A stretch of 19,907 nucleotides of DNA from an uncultured Oscillospiraceae bacterium (GTDB lineage Bacteria; Bacillota; Clostridia; Oscillospirales; Acutalibacteraceae), in contig CABSLJ010000020.1 of assembly GCA_902478455.1 (NCBI GenBank), positions 1 through 19,907 of the forward strand. Direction: 5' to 3'. Below the pieces are notes generated by a model that saw only the letters and a program-made list of their open reading frames with translations, was not told the origin of the DNA and did no database searches. Positions within the stretch are counted from its first letter, which is position 1; each line of letters starts with the position of its first letter. The position numbers and the translations under genes are program-made. Positions 1-6,364 of the stretch are shown here, piece by piece.

Positions 1-1
1 G

Positions 2-95
2 CAGCGTATGGTAAAATAGTTACGCTGGGGCCGCTTTCGGCGGTCTGCCGGTGTGAGAGGGAAGCGGTGTATCTTTGTGAGATGGGGCCGCTTCC
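2..95. repeat. Left-edge repeats: 11-bp direct repeat plus small inverted repeats
   Basis: TGGGGCCGCTT occurs at 26-36 and again at 83-93. CAGCGTA (2-8) is complementary to TACGCTG (21-27), and GGAAGCGG (60-67) to CCGCTTCC (88-95). The last pair lies just past the stop of the small minus-strand gene and could form an 8-bp hairpin, but no T-run follows it on that strand, so a terminator role is uncertain. No gene was recognised in this stretch; one frame is open to position 120 but resembles nothing and runs into the antisense of the small gene. The repeats suggest intergenic DNA of a mobile element, which is inference. Confidence 0.4.
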
Positions 96-96
96 T

Positions 97-276
97 TCAC
101 TTTTTGAGGTCGTCCTTTAACTTTTTAATGCCCCGGCGGGTTGCCTCCATTTTTGTGACCTGTTCCTGTTCACAATAAGCCCGGAGAATTTCGTCTGCCT
201 CTTGGTCCAATCTTACATGAATGGATACACCTTTGGGATTGTCTGTGGGACGGCCCATCTTCTTTTTTTCGGGCAA
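97..276 (-). CDS. Small ribbon-helix-helix (CopG/Arc-like) DNA-binding protein
   Basis: A 59-residue protein read from a TTG at 276. AGGTGAG lies 5-6 nt before this TTG, whereas the in-frame ATG at 258 (53 residues) is over 20 nt away, so the TTG start is preferred. The N-terminus is lysine-rich, followed by GRPTDNPK, then a short strand-like segment VSIHVRLD and two helix-like segments (EADEILRAYCEQEQ, KMEATRRGIKKLKDDL). The order 'GRPTDNPK, beta strand ending in RLD, helix, helix' matches small ribbon-helix-helix proteins common on clostridial plasmids and integrative elements. Such proteins dimerise through the strand and insert it in the DNA major groove, often repressing their own promoter. 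The gene has its own promoter and is separated from the operon on its right. The target is unknown. Family assignment is fairly sure; the specific role is not. Confidence 0.72.
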   Translation of the reverse strand: MPEKKKMGRPTDNPKGVSIHVRLDQEADEILRAYCEQEQVTKMEATRRGIKKLKDDLKK

Positions 277-308
277 ATAAACTCACCTCACTTTCGAAGC
301 CCAAATAT

Positions 309-337
309 AGAATAGCTTATTGAGGCCCAAAAGTCAA
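309..337 (-). promoter_or_regulatory. SigA-type promoter of the small DNA-binding protein, with possible operator repeats
   Basis: On the minus strand, TTGACT (337-332) and TATTCT (314-309) are separated by exactly 17 bp. The start of transcription would fall about 25 bp before the TTG codon. GCCCAAA occurs twice in the same orientation, at 299-305 just past the -10 and at 325-331 against the -35, 26 bp apart. Such repeats are where a ribbon-helix-helix repressor would bind to control itself. The promoter is well supported; the operator idea is inference. Confidence 0.7.
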
Positions 338-389
338 GACTCTTTAGCGAATTATTTACAAATGTGAAAAGATTTCTCATTACATGCGC

Positions 390-421
390 AAGGCCGGGAG
401 GACAGCTGCCCTTCCGGCCTT
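390..421 (-). terminator. Inverted repeat after the Rnf/amidohydrolase operon, possible terminator
   Basis: AAGGCCGG (390-397) pairs with CCGGCCTT (414-421), with a further partly paired interior. It lies 28 bp past the stop of the amidohydrolase gene, where transcript ends are expected. There is no clean T-run on the minus strand; the T-rich side is on the plus strand. It is a structure at the right place but not a textbook terminator. Confidence 0.4.
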
Positions 422-448
422 CTTCTTGGTTATTTATAACGGGCGCTC

Positions 449-1246
449 TCATCTGTCGATTCCCAGCAGCCGCGCGGCGTTTTCTCCGAGAATCTTCCGT
501 TCGAGCGCTTCCGGCAGGCGCAGAGAGCGGAGAGCGTCGAGCGTCCGTCTCTGCCCGAACCAGGGGGAATCGCTGCCGAAGAGAATACGGTCGGGATGGA
601 AGCTGCGCAGAATGCGCGCGACCTGCTTCTCGTCCGACCGGCCGAAGGTGGCGCTGGTGTCGATGTACAGCTCGGAACGCAGGAGATATTTTTCCACATC
701 GTCCAAATAATCGTACCCGCCCATGTGGGCGATGACGAGGGTCGTTCCCCTGACGTCGGGCAGGATGTGGGTCAGCCGTTCGGGCGTACAGCGGTGCAAA
801 TCGCGGAAGGAGACGTCCATCCCGCCGTGGAGGATTACAATCAGCCCCAACCTGCCCGCCTCGCAGATGACCTCCACCACGCGGGGATCGTCCACGAACA
901 GGCCCTGAAAGTCGAGATGCAGCTTGATGCCCTTTAGGCCCGCGTCCCGAATGCGTCTGAGCGCACCCCTCCAGTCTTCACAGAGCGGGTGGACGCTGCC
1001 GAAAGAGAGAAGCCCCTGCGTGCCGTTTACCTGCTCTGCAAAGCGGTTGATCGATTCGGTCTGCTCCGGCTTTGTCGCGATGGGAAGGTTGAGCGCATAG
1101 TCGATCCCCGCCTCCCGCATGGAGGCGCGCAGGGCGTCCGCCGTCGCCTGGAGCACCGCCGTCTCGCCGCTTGAGCGCTCGAGCGCGGCCACGGCGCGCG
1201 GAGCGAGCCGGTCGGGGAACACATGAGTATGAAAATCAATGATCAT
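449..1246 (-). CDS. Amidohydrolase-2 family metal-dependent hydrolase
   Basis: 265 residues, normal for a compact TIM-barrel hydrolase or decarboxylase of the amidohydrolase-2 (ACMSD-like) family, probably cytosolic. The metal-binding pattern is visible: HTH with His6 and His8 at the end of strand 1, IVILHGG with His140, IAHMGG with His174, and FGSDSPW with Asp226. KLH around residue 108 lies on the strand where many relatives place a lysine or other ligand. The substrate cannot be read from the sequence; family members hydrolyse or decarboxylate small ring or carboxylate compounds. The gene begins 48 bp after rnfA on the same strand with no terminator between, so it is probably co-transcribed with the Rnf-like genes. 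Shine-Dalgarno support for the ATG at 1246 is weak (only a pyrimidine-rich stretch before it), but the start matches the family N-terminus exactly. Confidence 0.85.
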   Translation of the reverse strand: MIIDFHTHVFPDRLAPRAVAALERSSGETAVLQATADALRASMREAGIDYALNLPIATKPEQTESINRFAEQVNGTQGLLSFGSVHPLCEDWRGALRRIRDAGLKGIKLHLDFQGLFVDDPRVVEVICEAGRLGLIVILHGGMDVSFRDLHRCTPERLTHILPDVRGTTLVIAHMGGYDYLDDVEKYLLRSELYIDTSATFGRSDEKQVARILRSFHPDRILFGSDSPWFGQRRTLDALRSLRLPEALERKILGENAARLLGIDR

Positions 1247-1294
1247 GGGAAAGGGTCACTTCTTTTTACAAGATTGCAGGCGCCGGGCGCGGGT

Positions 1295-1891
1295 TTACCA
1301 GCCGAACATCGAACCGCCCGTGAAGCCCAGAAACACCATCGAGAGGATGCTCAGGTATAGGAAGATGGCCGGCAGCCCCAAAAAGGCTTTGGGCATGTTG
1401 ACGTTGTCAATCCTCCTTAGCCCCTCGGCGGTCAGCCACACGGCCAGCATAAAGCCCGCGCCCGTGCCGAGGGCGAAGCCGGCCGTCTGAAAAAAGTTGA
1501 AGCGGGCCGCCTGCGCCAGGAAGGGAACGGCCAGCACCACGCAGTTGATGGCCGCGCCGGAGAGAAGCTTCCCGAGCTTCTCATACCATGCGGGCAGCAG
1601 ATAGAAAAGCAGCGCCGCCACAAGGGCGTAAACGGCCGCCGCGCAGGCGGCGTAGACCAACGGGCGCAGCCAGAACTCGGCGGGCGAGCGAAGGAACGCG
1701 TCCTTAAAAAGCAGGGATAAAAAGGAGGAACACAGCGTAAAAAAGCTGACAAGCAGCCCGTAGAGGAACAACTGCTTGGGACGGCGGGCGGCGCGCAGGA
1801 TTTTCCCCGTGCCCATGCCGCCCTCGAGCACCAGATTTTCCGCGAAGACGGCCAGCAGCGCGTAAAGCAGAAATTGCATTGCCGGTTTCAT
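1295..1891 (-). CDS. rnfA: RnfA-like integral membrane subunit of an Rnf/Nqr-type complex
   Basis: 198 residues with about six hydrophobic segments, close to the usual RnfA length. The ATG at 1891 overlaps the rnfE stop as ATGA, giving translational coupling. An upstream in-frame extension is open but runs inside rnfE. Family landmarks are the N-terminal segment with ENLVLEGG (residues 18-25, cf. NNxVL in RnfA), the INCVVL segment with Cys117, and the C-terminal LGLPAIFLYLSILSMVFLGF. In ordinary RnfA and NqrE, a first cysteine sits in a GxCPFLG motif of the first helix and helps hold the [2Fe-2S] cluster between RnfA and RnfE. Here that stretch reads GMGTGKI and the cysteine position is Gly29. 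Only the second ligand, Cys117, remains. It is the last of four Rnf genes, followed by the amidohydrolase. Subunit identity is likely; normal electron transfer is doubtful. Confidence 0.8.
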   Translation of the reverse strand: MKPAMQFLLYALLAVFAENLVLEGGMGTGKILRAARRPKQLFLYGLLVSFFTLCSSFLSLLFKDAFLRSPAEFWLRPLVYAACAAAVYALVAALLFYLLPAWYEKLGKLLSGAAINCVVLAVPFLAQAARFNFFQTAGFALGTGAGFMLAVWLTAEGLRRIDNVNMPKAFLGLPAIFLYLSILSMVFLGFTGGSMFGW

Positions 1892-2544
1892 TCTGCATCC
1901 TCCTCCCGTTTGGCCAGGCGCTGCGCCCGGCGGTTGCGGAGCCACTGCACAAAGGCGGCGAAGAAGCCGAGTACAAGAAAGCCTGCAAAGGCGTGATTGA
2001 GCGCCGGCAGGTTGCCTTTTCCGAGCCATTCGGCCGATTTGCCCCACACCGTGCCGAAGACCAACAGCTCGCGCACAAAGGAGACGGCGCAGATGGCCAG
2101 AGCAAAACCGAGGCAATGGCCGACCGCGTCGACGAGCGCGGCCGGCAGCACGTGGGTGCGGGCAAAGCCGTCGCACCGCACAAAGACGATGGCGTTGACG
2201 ATAATCAGGGGCGCGAAAACGCCCAGCGCCTCAAGCGTGCCGGGCAGAGCGGACTTGACCAGCAGGGCCGCCGGGGCGTAAAGCAGGGCGGAGAGGATCA
2301 GGCTGCACGCCGGCCGCGCCCAGGCGGGGACAAAATCCCCGAACAGGCAGAAGAGCACGCACTGCGGCAGCAGCAGCACCGGGAGCATCAGGGAAAAGGC
2401 CGCCCCGTTTTTGAGGGTGGTCCCCGCCACGATGACCGAGCAGAGTCCCAGGGCGTTGACCAGCACCGGATTTTTAAAGAGCAGGCCGTTGAGGAAGATA
2501 TTTCCCAGCTCGCGCAGGCCGCTGATTGGTTTATCATTTGGCAA
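1888..2544 (-). CDS. rnfE: RnfE-like integral membrane subunit of an Rnf/Nqr-type complex
   Basis: 218 residues with six predicted hydrophobic segments and a basic C-terminal tail (RNRRAQRLAKREEDAE). The start is TTG at 2544: GGGAGGG lies 7 nt upstream, and the N-terminus then reads ELGNIFLNGLLFKNPVLVNA, matching the RnfE/NqrD pattern of a short leader and NGLxxxNPV. The gene overlaps the end of rnfD by 11 nt and the start of rnfA by 4 nt. The first cluster cysteine is present (Cys35 in ALGLCS, normally GLCP). The second, normally in a VNC motif, reads VNA (Ala118). Cys124 lies six residues on and might substitute, but that is speculation. RELLVFGTVWG near residue 180 matches the conserved REIxGxGTxxG segment. 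It is a membrane partner of RnfA and RnfD. The family call is firm. Confidence 0.84.
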   Translation of the reverse strand: MPNDKPISGLRELGNIFLNGLLFKNPVLVNALGLCSVIVAGTTLKNGAAFSLMLPVLLLPQCVLFCLFGDFVPAWARPACSLILSALLYAPAALLVKSALPGTLEALGVFAPLIIVNAIVFVRCDGFARTHVLPAALVDAVGHCLGFALAICAVSFVRELLVFGTVWGKSAEWLGKGNLPALNHAFAGFLVLGFFAAFVQWLRNRRAQRLAKREEDAE

Positions 2545-3511
2545 GGAGCTTCCCTCCCATCTGCTTGATTGACCAGGAGAGCCGGTCGAGCGCGGGGGTC
2601 AAGGTGTTGATAAGCAGCACCGCAAAGCAGGCCCCCTGCTCGTAGACGCCGAAATGGCGGAAGAGCATGGCGATGATCCCCCCGAGCGCGCCGTAGATGC
2701 AGCGCCCCACCCGCGTGCGCGGACTGGTGGAGGGCTCGGTGATGACGAAGACGGCGCAGAAGACGAGCGACCCGGCAATCAGCTCAAAGAAGACCGATTC
2801 GCCCCGCGTTCCGACGATCCGCGGAAAGAGGGCGGCATAAACGGCCGCCGCGCCCAAAAAGCAGAGGGCGGTGTCAAAGTTGGCGGTGCGCCGCACAAAG
2901 AGATAAAGCCCGCAGGCGAGCAGCAGAATCGCGCAGGTCGCGCCCGCCGGTCCGGGAAAGCGCCCCAGAAGCAGCTCCTCCCGCAGAAGTTCCGGCCGCA
3001 GCCCCTCCTTGAGGACGGCGGCGGGGGAGAGGGCGGGCGTAAAAGAGACGTTTTCCACAAGCGGCAGCTTTTGGCCGATCAAATCCGCCCCGTAGCCGAA
3101 GACGTGCTCCGGAAAGCAGAGGGTGGCGAACACCACCCCGGCGGCCGCGGGATTGAAGGGGGCGCGTCCGGTGCCGCCAAAGGGCATTTTGACCACCAGA
3201 ATGGCGAAGACGCCCGCCGCTGCCGGCACCCAAACGGGCACGTTCACCGGCATCAGCAGCGCGATGATTCCGCCGGTCACAAGCGGGGAACAGTCGGTGA
3301 CGGTGATCTCCTTGCGGGCAAACAGGCAGAAAAGCGCCTCGCTGATCACGCAGGCGAGGGCGGTCAGCCCGGCGAGCGCCGCCACGCGGAAGCCGTAAAA
3401 GACGATGGGCATCACCATCGCGAACAGCAGGGCGAGCACGACGTCGAGCATCATGTGCCGCACAGAGGTGGTCTTGCGCACATGCGGCGCGAGGCTTTCC
3501 TTGAAGCTCAA
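2534..3511 (-). CDS. rnfD: RnfD-like membrane subunit of an Rnf/Nqr-type complex
   Basis: 325 residues read from TTG at 3511, which overlaps the rnfC stop as TTGA. GGGGGAG lies 6 nt upstream, and the resulting N-terminus (MSFKESLAPHVRKTTSVRHMMLDV) matches the RnfD opening 'SPHxR...xxxIMLDV'. The frame stays open far upstream inside rnfC and that extension was discarded. Landmarks are DCSPLVTGGIIALLMPVNVPVW (residues 73-94), GGTGRAPFNPAAAG (112-125, the RnfD NPFNPA signature) and VFVITEPSTSPRTRVGR (254-270). Where RnfD and NqrB carry a covalent FMN on the threonine of an SGATP-like motif, this protein reads FTPALSPAAVLKEG (157-170), apparently placing Ser162 at the flavin site and losing the flanking motif. 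Eight or more transmembrane helices are likely. The family call is strong. Confidence 0.88.
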   Translation of the reverse strand: MSFKESLAPHVRKTTSVRHMMLDVVLALLFAMVMPIVFYGFRVAALAGLTALACVISEALFCLFARKEITVTDCSPLVTGGIIALLMPVNVPVWVPAAAGVFAILVVKMPFGGTGRAPFNPAAAGVVFATLCFPEHVFGYGADLIGQKLPLVENVSFTPALSPAAVLKEGLRPELLREELLLGRFPGPAGATCAILLLACGLYLFVRRTANFDTALCFLGAAAVYAALFPRIVGTRGESVFFELIAGSLVFCAVFVITEPSTSPRTRVGRCIYGALGGIIAMLFRHFGVYEQGACFAVLLINTLTPALDRLSWSIKQMGGKLLAK

Positions 3512-4776
3512 TCCAGCTCCCCCCAATCGTAAAGCACCGGCGGCTTGGCCGTCAGCACCGTTTTCATAATGGCCGTCAGTTCCACCCCGGAGGGACACAC
3601 CGCCGCGCACGCGCCGCAGCCGATGCAGCGGTCGGCGCCGTAGCGTTTGGCGCCCTCGGCGTCCCCCAGCTCGCCCAGGCGGGCGATGAAATAGGGCATG
3701 ATTTTGACCGGACAGACCAGCATGCACCGGCCGCAGCCGATGCAGGAATAGCGCTTGTACCACTCCCGGCGGCTCAGCGCCAGCAGCAGCCGCATCCCCT
3801 GCACCACGGGGACGTCCCCGTCCTCCAGGGAGAGCCCCGTCATCGAGCCGCCGCCCACAAGCCACACCGGCTCCTCCGCTAGGCCGCATTGCTCAAGCAG
3901 ATAGCTTACCGGCGTGCCGACGGGCACGCGCAGATTTTTCCAGCGCTCCACCGCGTTCCCCGCCACCGTGATGACCACATCGGTCTGGGGTGCGCCGTCG
4001 CGCAGCATGCGGCAGAGGGCGGCGCAGGCCTGCACGCCGATTTTGCCGAAAGGGCCGTCCTTGCCGAGCTTTTTGGCGAGCGCCGGCCAGAGGGGGTACT
4101 TCCCGCTCACGCGGAGCACGGGGGTCTTGCCGATCTTTTTGTGGAAGGCCTTCCGTTCCCGGAAATCCCCCGGGCTGTAGACGGCGATGAGAGTTTCCTT
4201 CGCCCCCAGGGCGTGCGCCATGAGAGAAAGACCCTTTTCGATCTCATCCGGATACTCCCGCAGCACCGCCATGCCGCTGGTGACATAGGGCTCGTCGTCC
4301 ACGGCGTCGGCCACCAGGAGCCGCGGGCGCTCCTGACGCAGCGCGCGCAGCTTGCGGTAGAGGGGGAGGCCGTCGTATTCGTCGATGATCCCGGCCGTTT
4401 TGGCGGCGGAAATCATTTCGTCCAATGTAATGGATTGCAGATCGTACCGCGCGCCGGGAAGCTCCTCCTCCTGCGCGGACGGCCGGATCAGCGCGCAGGG
4501 CACCTGCCCGTAGAAGGGGTGGCGGCGCGTCTCCACCCGCAGCAGCGTCCCGTTGACGGGGGACATCACCGCGTGATTTTTACTCCCAGAAACAGCGAGC
4601 GGTGCATATTTTAATAACAGGCCCCCCATTCCCACCGTGGTCTCCAGTCTGGATGTGCCCAGGGTGTGAAGCGGCACCACAAGCTCGCCGCAGGGGGCCG
4701 GCTCGCCGATTTCCGCGCGGAGGGAGGCTTTCTTCTTCGGTTCGAGCCGCACGCCGCGCCCGGAAAATAAATACAT
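3508..4776 (-). CDS. rnfC: RnfC-like iron-sulfur subunit lacking the usual nucleotide-binding loop
   Basis: 422 residues, about the core length of RnfC. AGAGGTG lies 7-8 nt before the ATG at 4776. The N-terminal barrel and sandwich region resembles RnfC (HAVMSPVNGTLLRVE, residues 68-82, is the lipoyl-like segment). Two intact ferredoxin motifs lie near the C-terminus: Cys345, 348, 351, 355 followed by Pro, and Cys384, 387, 390, 394 followed by Pro, for two [4Fe-4S] clusters. Normal RnfC and NuoF-like domains bind FMN and NADH through GxGGAGFPT and NGAECEPYLT. Here the same places read AGIIDEYDGLPLYRKL (128-143) and VADAVDDEPYVTS (155-167): the flanking residues align but the glycine loop is gone. 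The gene opens the four-gene set. It is a peripheral cytoplasmic subunit by family; oxidation of NADH is unlikely with this loop. Confidence 0.86.
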   Translation of the reverse strand: MYLFSGRGVRLEPKKKASLRAEIGEPAPCGELVVPLHTLGTSRLETTVGMGGLLLKYAPLAVSGSKNHAVMSPVNGTLLRVETRRHPFYGQVPCALIRPSAQEEELPGARYDLQSITLDEMISAAKTAGIIDEYDGLPLYRKLRALRQERPRLLVADAVDDEPYVTSGMAVLREYPDEIEKGLSLMAHALGAKETLIAVYSPGDFRERKAFHKKIGKTPVLRVSGKYPLWPALAKKLGKDGPFGKIGVQACAALCRMLRDGAPQTDVVITVAGNAVERWKNLRVPVGTPVSYLLEQCGLAEEPVWLVGGGSMTGLSLEDGDVPVVQGMRLLLALSRREWYKRYSCIGCGRCMLVCPVKIMPYFIARLGELGDAEGAKRYGADRCIGCGACAAVCPSGVELTAIMKTVLTAKPPVLYDWGELD

Positions 4777-4790
4777 CCTGCATTCACCTC

Positions 4791-4819
4791 TTGCATCCGG
4801 CCTGTACCTTTCATATCAT
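4791..4819 (+). promoter_or_regulatory. SigA-type promoter for the mecA-like gene
   Basis: TTGCAT (4791-4796) and TATCAT (4814-4819) are separated by 17 bp, with transcription expected to begin about 45 bp before the ATG. It lies in the 97-bp gap shared with the divergent rnfC, so the two genes may influence each other. A matching promoter for rnfC in the same gap was not convincing (TTGATA is present on the minus strand, but no well-spaced -10 was seen). Confidence 0.55.
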
Positions 4820-4873
4820 GGTATCAGGACGATTCTTTTTGATCCACTATCAACTCTCACAGGGGGTGCCGCT

Positions 4874-5455
4874 ATGATTATCAAGCTCGTCGATGAGTCG
4901 CGGCTTCTGATTACCCTTGCACCCGCCGACATGCAGCTTTTGGACATCAGCTTTGAACAACTCGACTGGCGCGACTGCCATTCCAAAAAAGTGATAAAGG
5001 AGCTCATCCTGCTCGCCCAGAACGAAACCGGCTTTACGGCCGACGGCCACAAACTGCTGATTGAAGCCCTGCCCGAGGGGGGCGGCGGCTGCCGGCTCTG
5101 GGTCACGCTCCTGCCGGGGGAGGCGGGGAAAACCCGGAAGAAATTCCGCATTAAGGGCAGGTTCGGCCCCTATGTCTATCAGTTCGACTCGGCCGAACAG
5201 CTGCTGAGCGCGCTTGCGCATTTAAAGGCGGCCGGCAGCCGCCCATCCTGCCCGAACAGCCTGATCGCAGGCGAAAAAAGCTACCGGCTGGTGTTCTATC
5301 CGCTCGGCACGCTCGCGCCGGCGGTGGACGCCGTCCTCAGCGAGTACGGCCGCCTGAAGGGGCGGGGAAACATCGCCGCGGCGGCGGCCTCGGAGCATGG
5401 GACGCTGCTGGCCGAGCACAACGCGGTGGAAGCGCTGGGCCGCTATCTCAGTTAA
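4874..5455 (+). CDS. mecA: MecA-like adaptor protein
   Basis: 193 residues, in the range of clostridial MecA homologues. MecA binds targets through its N-terminal domain and delivers them to the ClpC unfoldase through its C-terminal domain, controlling competence and other regulators in Bacillus. The N-terminal part (1-85) has the MecA pattern of a short beta strand (RLLITLAPADM), then SFEQLDWRDCHSKKVIKELILLAQNETGF and a second strand. The C-terminal part (about 98-193) has YVYQFDSAEQLLSALAHLK, a short YRLVFYPL strand, LSEYG, and SEHGTLLAEHNAVEALGRYL, the family's 'EHG' ending. Between them is a glycine-rich and basic linker. AGGGGG lies 7 nt before the ATG. The gene stands alone, divergent from rnfC. 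Targets in this organism are unknown. Confidence 0.8.
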   Translation: MIIKLVDESRLLITLAPADMQLLDISFEQLDWRDCHSKKVIKELILLAQNETGFTADGHKLLIEALPEGGGGCRLWVTLLPGEAGKTRKKFRIKGRFGPYVYQFDSAEQLLSALAHLKAAGSRPSCPNSLIAGEKSYRLVFYPLGTLAPAVDAVLSEYGRLKGRGNIAAAAASEHGTLLAEHNAVEALGRYLS

Positions 5456-5491
5456 GCGGGGCGGGATTGTCCGCTGCCGGCGTCTTTCGGG

Positions 5492-5535
5492 CCGGGACCG
5501 TTTTGCCTGGCGGCAGGGCGGTTCCGGTCTTTCTT
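5492..5535 (+). terminator. Terminator of the mecA-like gene
   Basis: A 16-bp RNA stem can form between 5492-5507 and 5512-5527 with the loop TGGC, followed by TCTTTCTT. Several pairs are G-U in the plus-strand RNA and would be A-C mismatches on the other strand, so the element works best for plus-strand transcripts. It sits between the convergent mecA-like gene and rpe. Confidence 0.6.
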
Positions 5536-5538
5536 GCG

Positions 5539-6189
5539 TTACTGCGCCGCGTGTTTTAAGGCGTGGATGGCCGCCGCAGCATTGGCCGCGCGGAAGACGC
5601 TGGTCCCCGCCACGGCGATGTCCGCGCCCGCCTCTTCGGCCGTGCGGATGGTTTCGAGATTGATGCCGCCGTCAACTTCGATAAAGAGCGCTAGCCCTCT
5701 CCGTGCGGCCTCCGCCCGGATCGCCCGGACCTTGTCCATCATGCCGGGCATGAAGCTCTGCCCGCCAAAGCCGGGCTCAACCGTCATCACCAGCACCATG
5801 GAGAGCTCGTCCAGATAGGGGAAGACCGCCTCGGCCGGCGTGCCCGGCTTGAGGGAGAGGGAGGCTTTCGCTCCGCCTGCGCGGATGGCGCGCAGGGTTC
5901 CCTTTACGTCGGGCTCGGCCTCCACGTGGAAGGTGATGAGGTCTGCGCCCGCATCGAGATAATCCTTGATGTACCGCGAGGGCCGGTCGATCATCAGATG
6001 AACGTCAAAGGGCAGCACGGTGCAGCCCCGGAGCGCCTTGATGACCGCGGGACCAAAGGAGATATTGGGCACGAAATTCCCGTCCATCACGTCCAGATGG
6101 ACCAGGTCGGCCCCGGCCGAACTGATCCGCCGGACCTCCTGGCCCATTTTTGAGAAATCACATGCCAGCAAAGAGGGCGCAATCTGCAT
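5539..6189 (-). CDS. rpe: Ribulose-phosphate 3-epimerase
   Basis: 216 residues, the normal length. The enzyme interconverts ribulose 5-phosphate and xylulose 5-phosphate in the pentose phosphate pathway, using a divalent metal in a TIM barrel. Visible signatures are IAPSLLACDF (3-12), HLDVMDGNFVPNISFG (31-46, with His31 and Asp33), FDVHLMI (His64), MTVEPGFGGQSF (135-146), EVDGGI (Asp173) and the phosphate-binding VAGTSVF. The ATG at 6189 is preceded by GGGAGG at good spacing; a longer in-frame reading to 6267 has no such site and adds residues foreign to the family. It is convergent with the mecA-like gene and has its own promoter. Cytosolic. Very sure. Confidence 0.97.
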   Translation of the reverse strand: MQIAPSLLACDFSKMGQEVRRISSAGADLVHLDVMDGNFVPNISFGPAVIKALRGCTVLPFDVHLMIDRPSRYIKDYLDAGADLITFHVEAEPDVKGTLRAIRAGGAKASLSLKPGTPAEAVFPYLDELSMVLVMTVEPGFGGQSFMPGMMDKVRAIRAEAARRGLALFIEVDGGINLETIRTAEEAGADIAVAGTSVFRAANAAAAIHALKHAAQ

Positions 6190-6226
6190 TTCCAAGCCTC
6201 CCAGCACAAGACTTTTTCTTGCATCT

Positions 6227-6255
6227 ATTCTACATGATTCGTCACAAAAGGTCAA
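6227..6255 (-). promoter_or_regulatory. SigA-type promoter of rpe
   Basis: On the minus strand, TTGACC (6255-6250) and TAGAAT (6232-6227) are separated by 17 bp. The predicted transcript starts roughly 30 bp before the rpe ATG. It lies directly after the terminator of the preceding minus-strand gene, so rpe is transcribed on its own. Confidence 0.7.
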
Positions 6256-6265
6256 TTGCCGCGCC

Positions 6266-6300
6266 AAAAAGGGCCTCTTCCGCGAATGTGGAAGAGGCCC
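6266..6300 (-). terminator. Intrinsic terminator after ypeB
   Basis: A perfect 11-bp stem (6271-6281 with 6290-6300, GGGCCTCTTCC and its complement) with an 8-nt loop is followed on the minus strand by TTTTT at 6270-6266. It ends the ypeB transcript 65 bp past the stop codon. Confidence 0.88.
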
Positions 6301-6364
6301 GGAACATATTTTTTGATGGAATGGTCAAAAATGACTCAAAAGACCGGCCGCGCCGTGTTCTCCT

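Noticed and set aside
364..735. Open frames on the plus strand over the amidohydrolase gene (364-735, 384-710, 596-937)
   Set aside because: Antisense shadows of a well-supported gene, arginine- and serine-rich, without ribosome binding sites.
1892..2176. In-frame upstream extension of rnfA
   Set aside because: The extension lies inside rnfE in another frame and reads as low-complexity arginine-rich sequence; the ATGA-coupled start at 1891 gives the normal RnfA length.
3512..3889. In-frame upstream extension of rnfD
   Set aside because: Runs inside rnfC in another frame; the TTG at 3511 has a good ribosome binding site and matches the family N-terminus.
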